NCBI GenBank assembly: GCA_020438845.1
Contig: JAGQTV010000104.1
Span: forward strand, 1-40,412
DNA: 40,412 nucleotides
Direction of reading: 5' to 3'
Source: Mycobacterium sp.
GTDB taxonomy: Bacteria > Actinomycetota > Actinomycetes > Mycobacteriales > Mycobacteriaceae
The translations under genes and the position numbers were made by a program. This document shows positions 9,327 to 18,623 of the stretch, piece after piece. A model generated the notes under the pieces. It saw only the letters and a list, made by a program, of their open reading frames with translations. It searched no databases and was not told where the DNA came from. Each line of letters begins with the position of its first letter. Position 1 is the stretch's first letter.

Positions 9327-11462
9327 CTAGCTTCGCCCTAGCGCAAAGGTTACGTCGGCTACCGCGCTGACCCGAATGGTCGCTGACCGCGGCGCTGCGC
9401 CCTCCACCCATGTCACCGCGATCATGTCGTCTAGCTGCCCCACATGCAGGTTCGATGGAGCTATGCTATCTGCGGGCACGATCAGAGTAGCGATCACAAT
9501 GGGAAGCTCATTACGGCAGACCGCACTCAACCACCATGACGGTGTACGGCTCTCAAGGAGATCCGACCACCAACCCAGGGTGTGGGTGTCATCGCCGCGG
9601 CTGTCCTCGAGAACCAGCGGCCCAGTTGCGGCGTGGAGAAGTTGGAGAATCGGCGATTCGCCGCGGGTGAGCGTGTGCATTGTCCCAGAGTTCACGACAT
9701 CTAGGCTGGGGTGCAGAGGCCAGGTGGTTCTGACCTCGTGAATCCCTAGACCCGTCACCAGGTCGACAATGAGTTGTGGTCGCTGCCCGGGAGGTGCTAT
9801 CAGCCAGCGACGATGAATAACGCGGCCCGGTAGGCGACTATATCCGTCATGCTCGGCGTCGATGATGCCCGACTCGAGGTCGAAGCCGTTCAGCCTGGTA
9901 TTAGCGTGTCGGGACCACAGAAACAGCCCGCCGATCACGGACTGGTTTTCGCCGTCGACGCAGACCGTCGCGTGTGCCCTGGTCGCTCGAAGTCCGTCCC
10001 GCCATTGGGGGTGGCTATAGTAGCTCCCGGTTCCGGGATCCCCGATGAGGTCACGCCCTCCGTCGCTTACCGTGACGGCAAGGGCGTCGGCGTGCCCATG
10101 CGCTGCGATCGAGGGATACCCGAGCGGGCCGACGTCCATCGTGATCCGATGACGGCCTCGCCGCATGACCACCAGACCTCCATCACTCGCAACGAAGTCG
10201 CGAGGAACCCCGTCCTTCCGACTCCCAGCAGGTGTTTGCGCGTGCGGCAACATCGACCGGTACCACTCGGCGGTCAAGGACCTCGAACTGCGCTTAAAAT
10301 CGCCGGGGGCCAACCCCAGCGCGGCGACGATACTGAGATGATCGCGTACCGGGCGTTCGTTCTCCGGGCCCAGGCGGATCGCGAATTCCTGGTCGGCATC
10401 GCCATAACGCGGGTCGGGGTCATCCTCCCCTACCACTGCCGCCAGGAATGCGCTGCTGCGGGATATCGCTCCTGTGATGCCGGACGGGGCCCGACCGTCG
10501 CGCTGCACCAGAAGCGCAGCCACAAGAAGCAGCAACTCGACTGTGGCTATCTGGTAACCCACGGATTGTTCCGCGCCGCAGCCATCGGCCAGGATCAGGT
10601 TGTCGGCCTCGGTTGACAGTGTGGACACAGCGCGGCTCTCCCACCGCGCCGCGCCGGGCAGGTCCGGAAACAGCAACGCAATGACTGCGAGGCCAGCCAT
10701 CTCACCAATCAAGTGGTTGTTGGCCGAGCTGAACCGCGAGCGCTCCCGCCAGCAGCGCTCGGCACTGATCGCCAGGACTGCGACGATCCTCTGATATCGC
10801 TGGGCAGTAAGTTCCGGAGCGTCCCGTAGACCTTGCAGTGCCACCGCGATCGAAATAGAACGCAGTCCGGCTTCGAAAGCACCCCGCCAGGCGATACCGC
10901 GTCCCGGTGGGTTCTGATCGATCCATGTGTCGAGGTGCGCGAAAGCTGTTCGACTGTAACGTCTCTCGCCGGCCAAGAGCCATGCTTGCGCCAGGACAGG
11001 CAGATGCTGCAGGCGGTTGAGTTCCCATATCCACTTCACATCGCCGCCCGCGACGCGGTGATCGATCCTGTTCGACGGCAAGTCAGGCCATGAGACGTCC
11101 GACATCGGATCGTGGTGCCAGTTGATCGGTTCTGTCAGCATGACGGGCGGGTACCCGAAGAACCGGAACCGGCCCGCTACAAAGTGGTCCGCTGCTTCGA
11201 TCAACGGGGCGACCAGTTCGGGCCCCTTTTCCGCGATCGCCAAAGCCCGGTCCCGATCGAGCAGTACCGGTCTACCCGCCGCAAGGCGGAAACCGTCAAG
11301 CGAGTTACGCCAATCGCTTGCGGTATACCGCGAAGTGCCGTCTGAGGCCGGCTTCTGCAAAACCTGACGCCCACGCCAGAGCAACTCCCTTGGCCGCATC
11401 GCTCGGAGCCGGCGTGCATACCATCCGACCCGGTCCAGCGAAATTGCGTTGGCGGCTACCAA
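9327..11462 (-). CDS. Heparinase II/III-family protein
   Basis: The 711-residue protein has the two-domain plan of heparinase II/III and alginate lyases. An N-terminal alpha/alpha toroid runs from about residue 30, with WIWELNRLQHLPVLAQAW near 144-161 and SSANNHLIGEMAGLAV near 245-260. A beta-sandwich follows from about residue 415. AAHGHADALAVTV and GDPGTGSYYS (about 450-480) are the family's active-site and metal-site segments. The enzymes cleave uronic acid-containing polysaccharides by beta-elimination. No signal peptide is visible, so the substrate may be met inside the cell or the protein may be exported another way. The start is TTG 11462, inside the stop region of the algD remnant (TTGGTAG), with a G-rich sequence upstream. 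Family members without signal peptides occur in exopolysaccharide clusters, where they are thought to trim polymer. Confidence 0.8.
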   Translation of the reverse strand: MVAANAISLDRVGWYARRLRAMRPRELLWRGRQVLQKPASDGTSRYTASDWRNSLDGFRLAAGRPVLLDRDRALAIAEKGPELVAPLIEAADHFVAGRFRFFGYPPVMLTEPINWHHDPMSDVSWPDLPSNRIDHRVAGGDVKWIWELNRLQHLPVLAQAWLLAGERRYSRTAFAHLDTWIDQNPPGRGIAWRGAFEAGLRSISIAVALQGLRDAPELTAQRYQRIVAVLAISAERCWRERSRFSSANNHLIGEMAGLAVIALLFPDLPGAARWESRAVSTLSTEADNLILADGCGAEQSVGYQIATVELLLLVAALLVQRDGRAPSGITGAISRSSAFLAAVVGEDDPDPRYGDADQEFAIRLGPENERPVRDHLSIVAALGLAPGDFKRSSRSLTAEWYRSMLPHAQTPAGSRKDGVPRDFVASDGGLVVMRRGRHRITMDVGPLGYPSIAAHGHADALAVTVSDGGRDLIGDPGTGSYYSHPQWRDGLRATRAHATVCVDGENQSVIGGLFLWSRHANTRLNGFDLESGIIDAEHDGYSRLPGRVIHRRWLIAPPGQRPQLIVDLVTGLGIHEVRTTWPLHPSLDVVNSGTMHTLTRGESPILQLLHAATGPLVLEDSRGDDTHTLGWWSDLLESRTPSWWLSAVCRNELPIVIATLIVPADSIAPSNLHVGQLDDMIAVTWVEGAAPRSATIRVSAVADVTFALGRS

Positions 11463-12796
11463 GCTACCCCCCGGTAGTTATCCCCCTCGCACAACTGCCC
11501 GGCATCGGGCAATCGGACGAGATCGATTACCGATTGCCCCGGGGAACGCCGCGCGATTGCGTAAACAACCTGCGTGGCGCGAGAGCCGACTAACAGCACT
11601 TCGTCGTGCTGAAGCGCGGCGTCAATGTCATCGACGAGCAGGTCGCCGATTTGCTCGAAACGTTGATCGGTATAGGTACGATTTGCGCCAACCAGACGCG
11701 AGTGAGCGACATCGGCATCAAAGATCCGGACGTCGAATCCTTTGCCGATCAGGCGTTCGGCCAACTCGACCATCGGGCTCTCCCGGAGGTCGGCGGTACC
11801 CGCTTTGAACGAACGACCGAACAGAGTCACCCTCCGCTTTCCCTCGTCGATGACCAGGTCGAGGGCTCGTTGAAGATGGCCGTCATTCGAGCGCAGCACG
11901 TGCCCCAACAGGGGAATGTCGACGGCCTTCCACTAGCGACGTGGGTAAGGCCGCGCACATCCTCGGGCACACAGAATCCACCGAAGGCAAACCCAGGTTT
12001 GAGATGCGCCGCACTCAGGTTCAGATTGTCGCTAGCCAGGAAGATCTCCATCACAGCGTGAGAATTGGGGTCCACGGCCGAGCAGATGGTGCCGATCTCC
12101 TTCGCGAAGCAAACATTGAACGCATGGAAGCTATTGTCGACGTATTCCTTCATCTCGGCGACCCGGATAAGGACGGCTTACCGACTACCCATAATACTCT
12201 CATACAACTCCATCATCGTCGCCGCATTCCGGGGGTTAGTTGAGCCGACCACCCTCTTGGGCGGGTCAAAGAAATCCAGCACACTTGTCCCCTCCCAAAG
12301 GTAGCTGGGGTTCACGCAGACCCCGAACCCACCCGGCCGCGATTGGCGGAGAGTCTCTCCAACTCGGGAATGAGAAGGTTCTCACATGTGCCGGCAACAT
12401 CGCGCCTCGGTAAACCACAACGTGCCAGCGGTCGGTGCCGGCAAGCGCGGAGCACATCTGCCCGGTCACCCGCTCAAGAAACCATGTAGATAGATCCCCG
12501 GTCGCTATGGAGGGAGTCCTGACACAGACCATTGACGGATCGGCATTCACGACCGCTGAGACCACGTCATCGGTAACTGCGACAGACCCGTTTCGACCAC
12601 CTGCGAGGCAAGTTCACCAAATTCTGTCTTCGACGATCGGGGAGGACCCTCGACGCAACATGTCCATTTCGTCCGGATTGGCGTCCAAACCAACGAACCG
12701 GTGCCCTATACGCGCGAAACACGCCGTCGAAACGCAGCCCACGTACCCGAGGCCGAAGATATTGACGGACTTCTTTCGATCCAGCTCAGTCGTCAC
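11456..12796 (-). pseudogene. Decayed GDP-mannose 6-dehydrogenase (algD-like)
   Basis: Fragments in different minus-strand frames line up in order along GDP-mannose 6-dehydrogenase. They are NIFGLGYVGCVSTACFA near 12765, SMVCVRTPSIATGDLSTWFL near 12520, GVCVNPSYLWEGTSVLDFF near 12300, HAFNVCFAKEIGTICSAV near 12110 and GFAFGGFCVPEDVRGL near 11980. The last is FGRSFKAGTADLRESPMVEL near 11800, ending at the TAG at 11456. At least four frame changes are needed to join them, so no full protein can be made. The active-site segment also departs from consensus GFAFGGSCLPKD (Ser to Phe, Lys to Glu). Intact, it would make GDP-mannuronate, the alginate precursor. A GTG at 12796 is the likely old start. 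It overlaps the start of the heparinase gene, consistent with a former operon. Confidence 0.85.
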
Positions 12797-13008
12797 TCCA
12801 AAACCATCATTCGCGCAAAGATCCCAAACCCGCGGGCGCTCCCCGTAGCCAGCGACAGCGGGGCCGAGCCACACGCCGCCAACAGCCGAGGGAGTAAGTA
12901 TCGTTGCGGTGCTATCATACGGACCGCTGTTAAGCAGCGTTTCCGCGAGTCCAACCTCAGCGCGGGAAGCCGCATCAGGACTCCGAAACCTAGGAGTTAG
13001 TCCACCCT

Positions 13009-13410
13009 ATGCCCGACCCTAATCAACTACCCGATGCCCACGCTGGCGCGCGGCACTTTTGCTCGCTTGTGCGCGAACAGCTTGCCCCGGAGAAACCGCA
13101 GAATGTGTTCGTCGCGGGCTGCAGGCCTGGAGAAGAAGCGCTGTTCATTGGGAAGAACCCGGACGTTCATTGGGCGTCGGTTTTCGGCGCTGGCAGCACC
13201 GATCTCACCCCCTATGGAAGAGCCAGCATCGTAGATTTCCCGTTTGCCGATGAGTTTTCGGCATCGTCTGGCATCACCACTGCTTGCGCGCACATGAGCG
13301 ATCCGGCGCGGAGCCTCGATGATCTGTGGCAACTCCTCTTTCCTGGTTGCTTGAATTACGTCGGGACCCCTAATCGATACCGCGCAGTCGGAACGCCTCC
13401 CAGGCGTTAG
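13009..13410 (+). pseudogene. Remnant of a SAM methyltransferase gene
   Basis: An open frame of 133 residues starts MPDPNQLPDAHAGARHF. It shows a damaged motif I, VFVAGCRPGEEALFIGKNPD (normally GCGPG), a post-I strand and LWQLLFPGCLNYVGTPNRYR, which corresponds to the PGG-LYVxTPNR strand of glycan-associated methyltransferases. The family is normally well over 200 residues and carries an HVIEHVxDP motif; here that segment reads ITTACAHMSDPARSLDDL. The protein stops just after TPNRYRAVG, and the expected C-terminal third is absent. The same frame continues after the TAG into the glycosyltransferase downstream. I take it as a truncated, decaying gene; a short functional protein is less likely. 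Confidence 0.55.
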
Positions 13411-13500
13411 TCCTCGGAAAGGTATGAAGCTATCGGCAGACGTAATCGTGACCGGAGACATGGGATACGCCGCGATCCGGTTTCGCAACTACCTATCAGT

Positions 13501-14637
13501 GTGTTGTTCGTAGTTCCCGACTTAGCCGTCGGCGGAGCCGAACGGCACGTGGCCACTCTCTTGCCGAGGATGGACCCCACCAGGTTTAACCCGTCAGTGG
13601 TCTGCATCGGCGAGGAGGGCGAGTTCTTCGCCGACTTGCTGAATGTCGGTATCGAAGCTACTGCCTTACGCCTCGGTGGGAATAAGAATATCCTCCGAGC
13701 TCTCATCAAGCTGATAGGTATCATGCGACGTCAGCGTCCCGACGTGGTCGTCACGCGCGGCTTCAATGCTGAGACACTCGGCCGACTGGCAGCGCGGATC
13801 ACGGGCGTGGCAAAGACGGTCGTTTGGGTGCACTTCATTGGCGAATTCGAGCCGCGCGGCTGGTTATACTCGAAGTTAGATCATGCACTCATCCCGTGGA
13901 CGAGTGCATTCTTCGGAGTTGCAGAGGCCCAAAAGCCATATTTATCTAAGGAATTTGGGTATCCGCCTGAAAAAATTCGCATCATTCACAACGGTGTCGA
14001 TCCCGCAATATTTGCGACCGGAAGTGATAAGTCTGCCTTGGCCGACCTGGATATTTCTAAAGATGACCCAGTGGTGGGCATAGTTGCTGCACTGCGACCA
14101 GAAAAAGATCACGCCAATTTACTCCACGCCGCTCGAATTGTGATCGCAGATATTCCTGACGCCCACTTCTTAATTATTGGCGATGGTCTGACGAGAAGCG
14201 CATTGGAACGCTTGACATCTGAACTCGGCATCTCAAGTAATGTCCACTTCCTCGGTATGCGGAGCGATATAAGCCGCCTTCTCAATGCGATAGACGTCTT
14301 CACGCTGAGCTCGAAGACGGTCGAGTGCTTTCCGATCGCTCTGCTCGAGGCGATGGCCTGCGCGCGGCCAGCTGTCTGCACCGATGTCGGCGGCGTGGGT
14401 GAAATGGTTGGGCACGGAGAGACGGGCTTTCTGGTGCCTCCGGAAAACCCACAGGAACTTGCCGGTCGATTGACGGAGCTGCTGGTCAACCCGAGTCTCG
14501 CGCACCAAATGGGTAAGGCTGCGCGGCGCAGGCTTGAAGACAAGTTCACCCTTGAGCGCAGTGTCAGGGAGGCAGAACAGGCAATCGAAGAAGTCATTCA
14601 GGGCACCGGAGATTTGGGTCACCGCACTCAAGGCTAG
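13501..14637 (+). CDS. Glycosyltransferase, GT4 family
   Basis: The 378-residue protein begins at GTG 13501 with LFVVPDLAVGGAERHVATLL, the classic GT4 N-terminus (GGAER loop contacts donor and acceptor). VGIVAALRPEKDHANLLHAA (about residues 197-216) opens the donor domain. The E-x7-E motif is in VECFPIALLEAMACARPAV (about 276-294), and GETGFLVPPENPQELA follows. It is a retaining transferase acting in the cytoplasm; donor and acceptor cannot be read. There is no in-frame ATG between the previous stop (13408-13410) and the GTG, and no good RBS, so expression may be low or the true 5' end may have been lost with the upstream gene. The gene is A/T-rich for this genome. Confidence 0.8.
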   Translation: MLFVVPDLAVGGAERHVATLLPRMDPTRFNPSVVCIGEEGEFFADLLNVGIEATALRLGGNKNILRALIKLIGIMRRQRPDVVVTRGFNAETLGRLAARITGVAKTVVWVHFIGEFEPRGWLYSKLDHALIPWTSAFFGVAEAQKPYLSKEFGYPPEKIRIIHNGVDPAIFATGSDKSALADLDISKDDPVVGIVAALRPEKDHANLLHAARIVIADIPDAHFLIIGDGLTRSALERLTSELGISSNVHFLGMRSDISRLLNAIDVFTLSSKTVECFPIALLEAMACARPAVCTDVGGVGEMVGHGETGFLVPPENPQELAGRLTELLVNPSLAHQMGKAARRRLEDKFTLERSVREAEQAIEEVIQGTGDLGHRTQG

Positions 14638-14769
14638 GTCGTCGTTGTGATCTCGGCGCAGGAGTTCCTTTTCGGCGGTGCGACTGATCGATACTGCAAC
14701 ATCATCTGCAATGATACTGTCTGGCTTTCAACTAACAGCTTCCTGCAGGCCCAAGACTAAGAGGTTGGC

Positions 14770-15585
14770 GTGAAAAAAGCATTCAGCAATTTGCTGCACT
14801 GGCTCATATCAATGCGGGTCCCCGAATTGGCCGAAATTGTCGTTAGCCTGACGGTTTCATTACTGGACCGCCGGCTTACCAGGGCGCACTGGGATGGTGA
14901 GGACTGGGGGTTCACATGGTCCGATGGTTGCCTGTTCTCGCACTCCCATCAGATCAGGCCGAAGTTCGTAACTCAGCAAAATATTGGTCTATACCTCACC
15001 AAATACAAACCGAAACCGGGTGATATTGTCGTTGAGGTAGGGGCAGGTACAGGCACTGAAGTTTGTACGCTGTCGAACCTGGTTGGACCAACTGGCAGAG
15101 TAATTGCGATTGAAGCAGACCCAACAGCCGTCAGACTGCTCAGAAAGCAGGCGCATCAGCTTCAATACTCTAATGTTACCGTCGTCGAAACGGCAGTCGG
15201 AGAAAGGGAAAGTACCCTTAACCTCTCGATCGGATCCCCCGGCGGTGTTGGCAATTCGACCGCTGCAAGAATAAGTGATAAAACCATCTCGGTGCCGTGC
15301 AGGCCATTGAAAAATGTTCTTGACGAAGTTGGCATCGACCACATTTCTTTCATCAAGTTCAATATTGAGGGCGCGGAATACGAGGCCTTGATCGGACTCG
15401 GCTCGGCAGTGCGAAAAACTGAACATATTTTCGTCTCTTGCCACGATTTCACCGGAATTCCAGGTCAGGCTACTTTCGAGGATGTCTACGGGTATCTGCA
15501 GTCTCAAGGAATGAAACTTGCGACATTACCTCCGAATCCGGACAAACCCTGGGAGGAATTCTACATCTTCGCCGAGTGGGGTTGA
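14770..15585 (+). CDS. FkbM-family methyltransferase
   Basis: The 271-residue protein starts at GTG 14770 after AGAGGTTG. The core matches FkbM methyltransferases. Motif I is VVEVGAGTGTEVCTL (about residues 88-102) and VIAIEADPTAVRLLRKQA is the motif II acidic strand. FIKFNIEGAEYEALIGL (about 196-212) is the FkbM signature (IKxDVEGxE; here Asp is Asn). Family members O-methylate hydroxyls of sugars and polyketides. The N-terminal ~45 residues contain an amphipathic helix rather than a signal peptide. The Asp-to-Asn change in the signature is notable but Asn occurs at this position in some relatives. The 3' end overlaps the convergent methyltransferase gene by 25 bp. Confidence 0.8.
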   Translation: MKKAFSNLLHWLISMRVPELAEIVVSLTVSLLDRRLTRAHWDGEDWGFTWSDGCLFSHSHQIRPKFVTQQNIGLYLTKYKPKPGDIVVEVGAGTGTEVCTLSNLVGPTGRVIAIEADPTAVRLLRKQAHQLQYSNVTVVETAVGERESTLNLSIGSPGGVGNSTAARISDKTISVPCRPLKNVLDEVGIDHISFIKFNIEGAEYEALIGLGSAVRKTEHIFVSCHDFTGIPGQATFEDVYGYLQSQGMKLATLPPNPDKPWEEFYIFAEWG

Positions 15586-16538
15586 ACCGTTGATTGATTG
15601 CTTTCAATCGGAAAAGATCCACTGAGTGGGACCCGCTTATAAAACTCTTTGTTGCCTAGAGAGAACTGCCGTCTGCCGTATCGCCCCGTAATTTGCGCGG
15701 ACAAAGTTAGAGGCAGCAAGTCCACTAGCTCGCGAAGCAGTCTGCGACTCGCGGATTTCTGCGCGCTCGTAACTACGGCCCGCTTGGAATCATATTCATT
15801 GTTTTGCCATATGGTGACATAATCGCTTTGATACGGAGCTTTCGATAGGAAATTCGTATTCGCTAACTTTCGCGCCTCGACGAGCATTACTGTGGGTCTT
15901 TTCGAAATCAGTCCAACTCTTTGATGCACCTCTTGAGGATCAGCGACCGAGTATAATTTTCGCGTTCGGGTTAATTCGACAGAGGGGAATGACGCTTCCC
16001 TCAGAGTGAGGTTCAGGACTGTAAAACCATTCTCTGGTGAAAACACGCGGAACATCAACTCAGGACTGAATTGGTAGAAGCCATGGCCTGTTAGGTTATT
16101 CGCCGGGGTCGTTATGAAAAGCGAACCACCCACTTTTAGTAGACTGGCGAGGTTGCGCAGGGCCACGGGTATGTCAAATATGTGCTCGAGCGATCCACAG
16201 TCAATAACTGCATCGAATTCATTACTCCAAGCATTGGGGATCGGCATGTTCATGTCGTGAATCCTGTCTGCACCTTCATAGTCCGATGCATCCAGAACAG
16301 TCAGATTTGAGATTTCCAAAAATTGCCGCAGAAATTCATCGGCGTAGTCCTCCCACCTGTAACAGGCCAGCGATTCGGGCCAGTGGCCGGTCTGGGCACG
16401 GTACATATTCCGGAGGGCCTTCACTTCCCTTCGGTGTAGGTAAAGCTGCTGTCGACCCAGGGTCAGCGTGTTACCAAAACTCGCACCCCGCTGTTTGGCC
16501 GTTTGATACGCCATTGCGTCGCAGTAGGTGATCCCCAT
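15561..16538 (-). CDS. SAM-dependent methyltransferase-like protein
   Basis: The 325-residue protein has a recognisable methyltransferase core. NLTVLDASDYEGADRIHDMN (about residues 78-97) stands where motif I/II is expected but lacks the GxGxG loop. AVIDCGSLEHIFDIPVALRN (about 111-130) is motif IV, and LLKVGGSLFITTPANNLTGH (about 134-153) is the VxPGG-type strand. This pattern (no classical glycine loop, SLEHIFD motif) fits a family seen in glycan and secondary metabolite clusters that is annotated only as class I methyltransferase. About 90 residues at the C-terminus are unassigned. It is monocistronic on the minus strand. The ATG at 16538 has no obvious RBS. Confidence 0.65.
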   Translation of the reverse strand: MGITYCDAMAYQTAKQRGASFGNTLTLGRQQLYLHRREVKALRNMYRAQTGHWPESLACYRWEDYADEFLRQFLEISNLTVLDASDYEGADRIHDMNMPIPNAWSNEFDAVIDCGSLEHIFDIPVALRNLASLLKVGGSLFITTPANNLTGHGFYQFSPELMFRVFSPENGFTVLNLTLREASFPSVELTRTRKLYSVADPQEVHQRVGLISKRPTVMLVEARKLANTNFLSKAPYQSDYVTIWQNNEYDSKRAVVTSAQKSASRRLLRELVDLLPLTLSAQITGRYGRRQFSLGNKEFYKRVPLSGSFPIESNQSTVQPHSAKM

Positions 16539-16689
16539 GTCCGCTTTCAGACGCCCTGTGCCATTGCTACAACTACTCCATTCCGATCACTACTCATGAT
16601 GTTGAGCATTATGGCACTTCTGACCCAACTTTTATCGGCTCACCCCGGATTTAGAGTGCATTGATCTGGTTGTGGGGGTGGATACAGGG

Positions 16690-16881
16690 TCAGGCGGCTT
16701 GTGCTGTCTGGGTGATTCGGTTCTCGAGCTCGACGGGCCGATCATGCCGATCGTCGAGCGGCGCCCAGCGGCGGTTGTAGACCGGTTCGATATATTCGAT
16801 CCAGTCGCCGACGGCGAGCTTAGCGGCGGCGTTGGGTGGGCCGCAAGTATCGGTCGGGCCTTGCCCCCATGTAGTGGACAC
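16690..16881 (-). pseudogene. IS3-family transposase C-terminal remnant
   Basis: On the minus strand, AKLAVGDWIEYIEPVYNRR followed by PVELENRITQTAQAA and a stop at 16690 matches the C-terminal end of IS3-family OrfB. That end normally reads WIexYNRRRxHSaLgyxsPveyE. The HSAL segment is degenerate (WAPLDDRHDR). Only about 50 residues of homology remain; upstream the frame turns into unrelated sequence at about 16835-16880, where the next remnant begins. Confidence 0.6.
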
Positions 16882-17063
16882 GGGATTTGTGGTTAGCCTC
16901 GATTTTGCATGCCGGTGGGGTCCGGCGAGGCTGTGCCACGGAAAGCGCTGAACAGCAGCTATTTTGGGCTTGGGGTGTGTTTGGCCCGCCCGTGTCGCCG
17001 GGGTGAGCGGGTTGTCCTATGGCCGGTGGGTCTTTCGGGTTGGCGGGACAGGTGTTGCGACGG

Positions 17064-17276
17064 TCAGGGGAAGGCTGCGCGGAGTCGTTGCCAGGCGGTG
17101 GCGATGGCGGCGGCCCAGCGCCAGGTGGCGTCGATGCGTAGCCGGAGTTGTCGGGCGCCGCGGGTGATGCGGGCCGCCACATGCAGCACCCGGTAGCGGA
17201 AGGCGTTGATCTCGCAGCGGGCCAACTCGGGGGTGTCGGTGAACCCGATCAGTTGGGCCCAGGCGAGCTGTGATTG
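17064..17276 (-). pseudogene. IS1380-family transposase C-terminal remnant
   Basis: The minus-strand frame from 17276 to the TGA at 17064-17066 encodes a ~70-residue tail. Key segments are LARCEINAFRYRVLHVAARI, TRGARQLRLRIDATWRWA and AIATAWQRLRAAFP. This is the characteristic C-terminus of IS1380-family DDE transposases. A TAG at 17277-17279 and loss of everything upstream show that the element is a fragment. Its cut end lies only about 40 bp upstream of the fadA promoter -35, so a transposition-related rearrangement set the present left boundary of the fad operon. Confidence 0.7.
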
Positions 17277-17295
17277 CTAATGCTGTACTCGTCAA

Positions 17296-17345
17296 CCAAC
17301 AGGTTGGCCGGTGGCTTTGTTGCCAGCCGGGGGGCCGACTAAGCT
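17296..17345 (+). promoter_or_regulatory. fadA promoter with upstream palindrome
   Basis: TTGTTG (17317-17322) and TAAGCT (17340-17345) are separated by 17 bp and make a good sigma-A-type promoter; TAAGCT fits the mycobacterial TANNNT -10. Initiation would fall near 17352, leaving a leader of about 38 bases before the ATG at 17390. Immediately upstream, CCAAC-AG-GTTGG (17296-17307) is a perfect 5-bp-arm inverted repeat, a plausible operator for a dimeric fatty-acid-responsive repressor. A second, imperfect hairpin (CCGGTGGC against GCCAGCCGG, 17309-17330) overlaps the -35. Confidence 0.5.
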
Positions 17346-17389
17346 GCTAACTGCCGGAAAACCCGATACTGAAATCCGAGGAATTCATC

Positions 17390-18601
<1,212 letters not shown>

Positions 18602-18623
18602 GATAAGGGAGCTAAGTAAAACC

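Larger units (their letters stand above)
16539..17389. other. Gene-free stretch between island and fadA
   Basis: This 851-bp stretch holds no intact gene. It contains the IS3-family tail (16690-16881), the IS1380-family tail (17064-17276), short unassigned sequence between them, and the fadA promoter region. Longer frames here, such as those over 16820-17295 on either strand, are Arg/Pro-rich shadows of the IS1380 reading frame. The sequence 16539-16671 before the first remnant is A/T-rich and shows nothing I can assign. Confidence 0.7.

Noticed and set aside
9849-10616. 255-residue plus-strand frame inside the heparinase gene
   Set aside because: It is antisense to a gene with clear family motifs, has no RBS and shows no recognisable domain; long antisense frames are common in high-GC DNA.
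13501-14637. Single fused gene of the methyltransferase remnant and GT4
   Set aside because: Both are in the same frame but a TAG at 13408-13410 separates them, and the GT4 has a complete natural N-terminus after GTG 13501.
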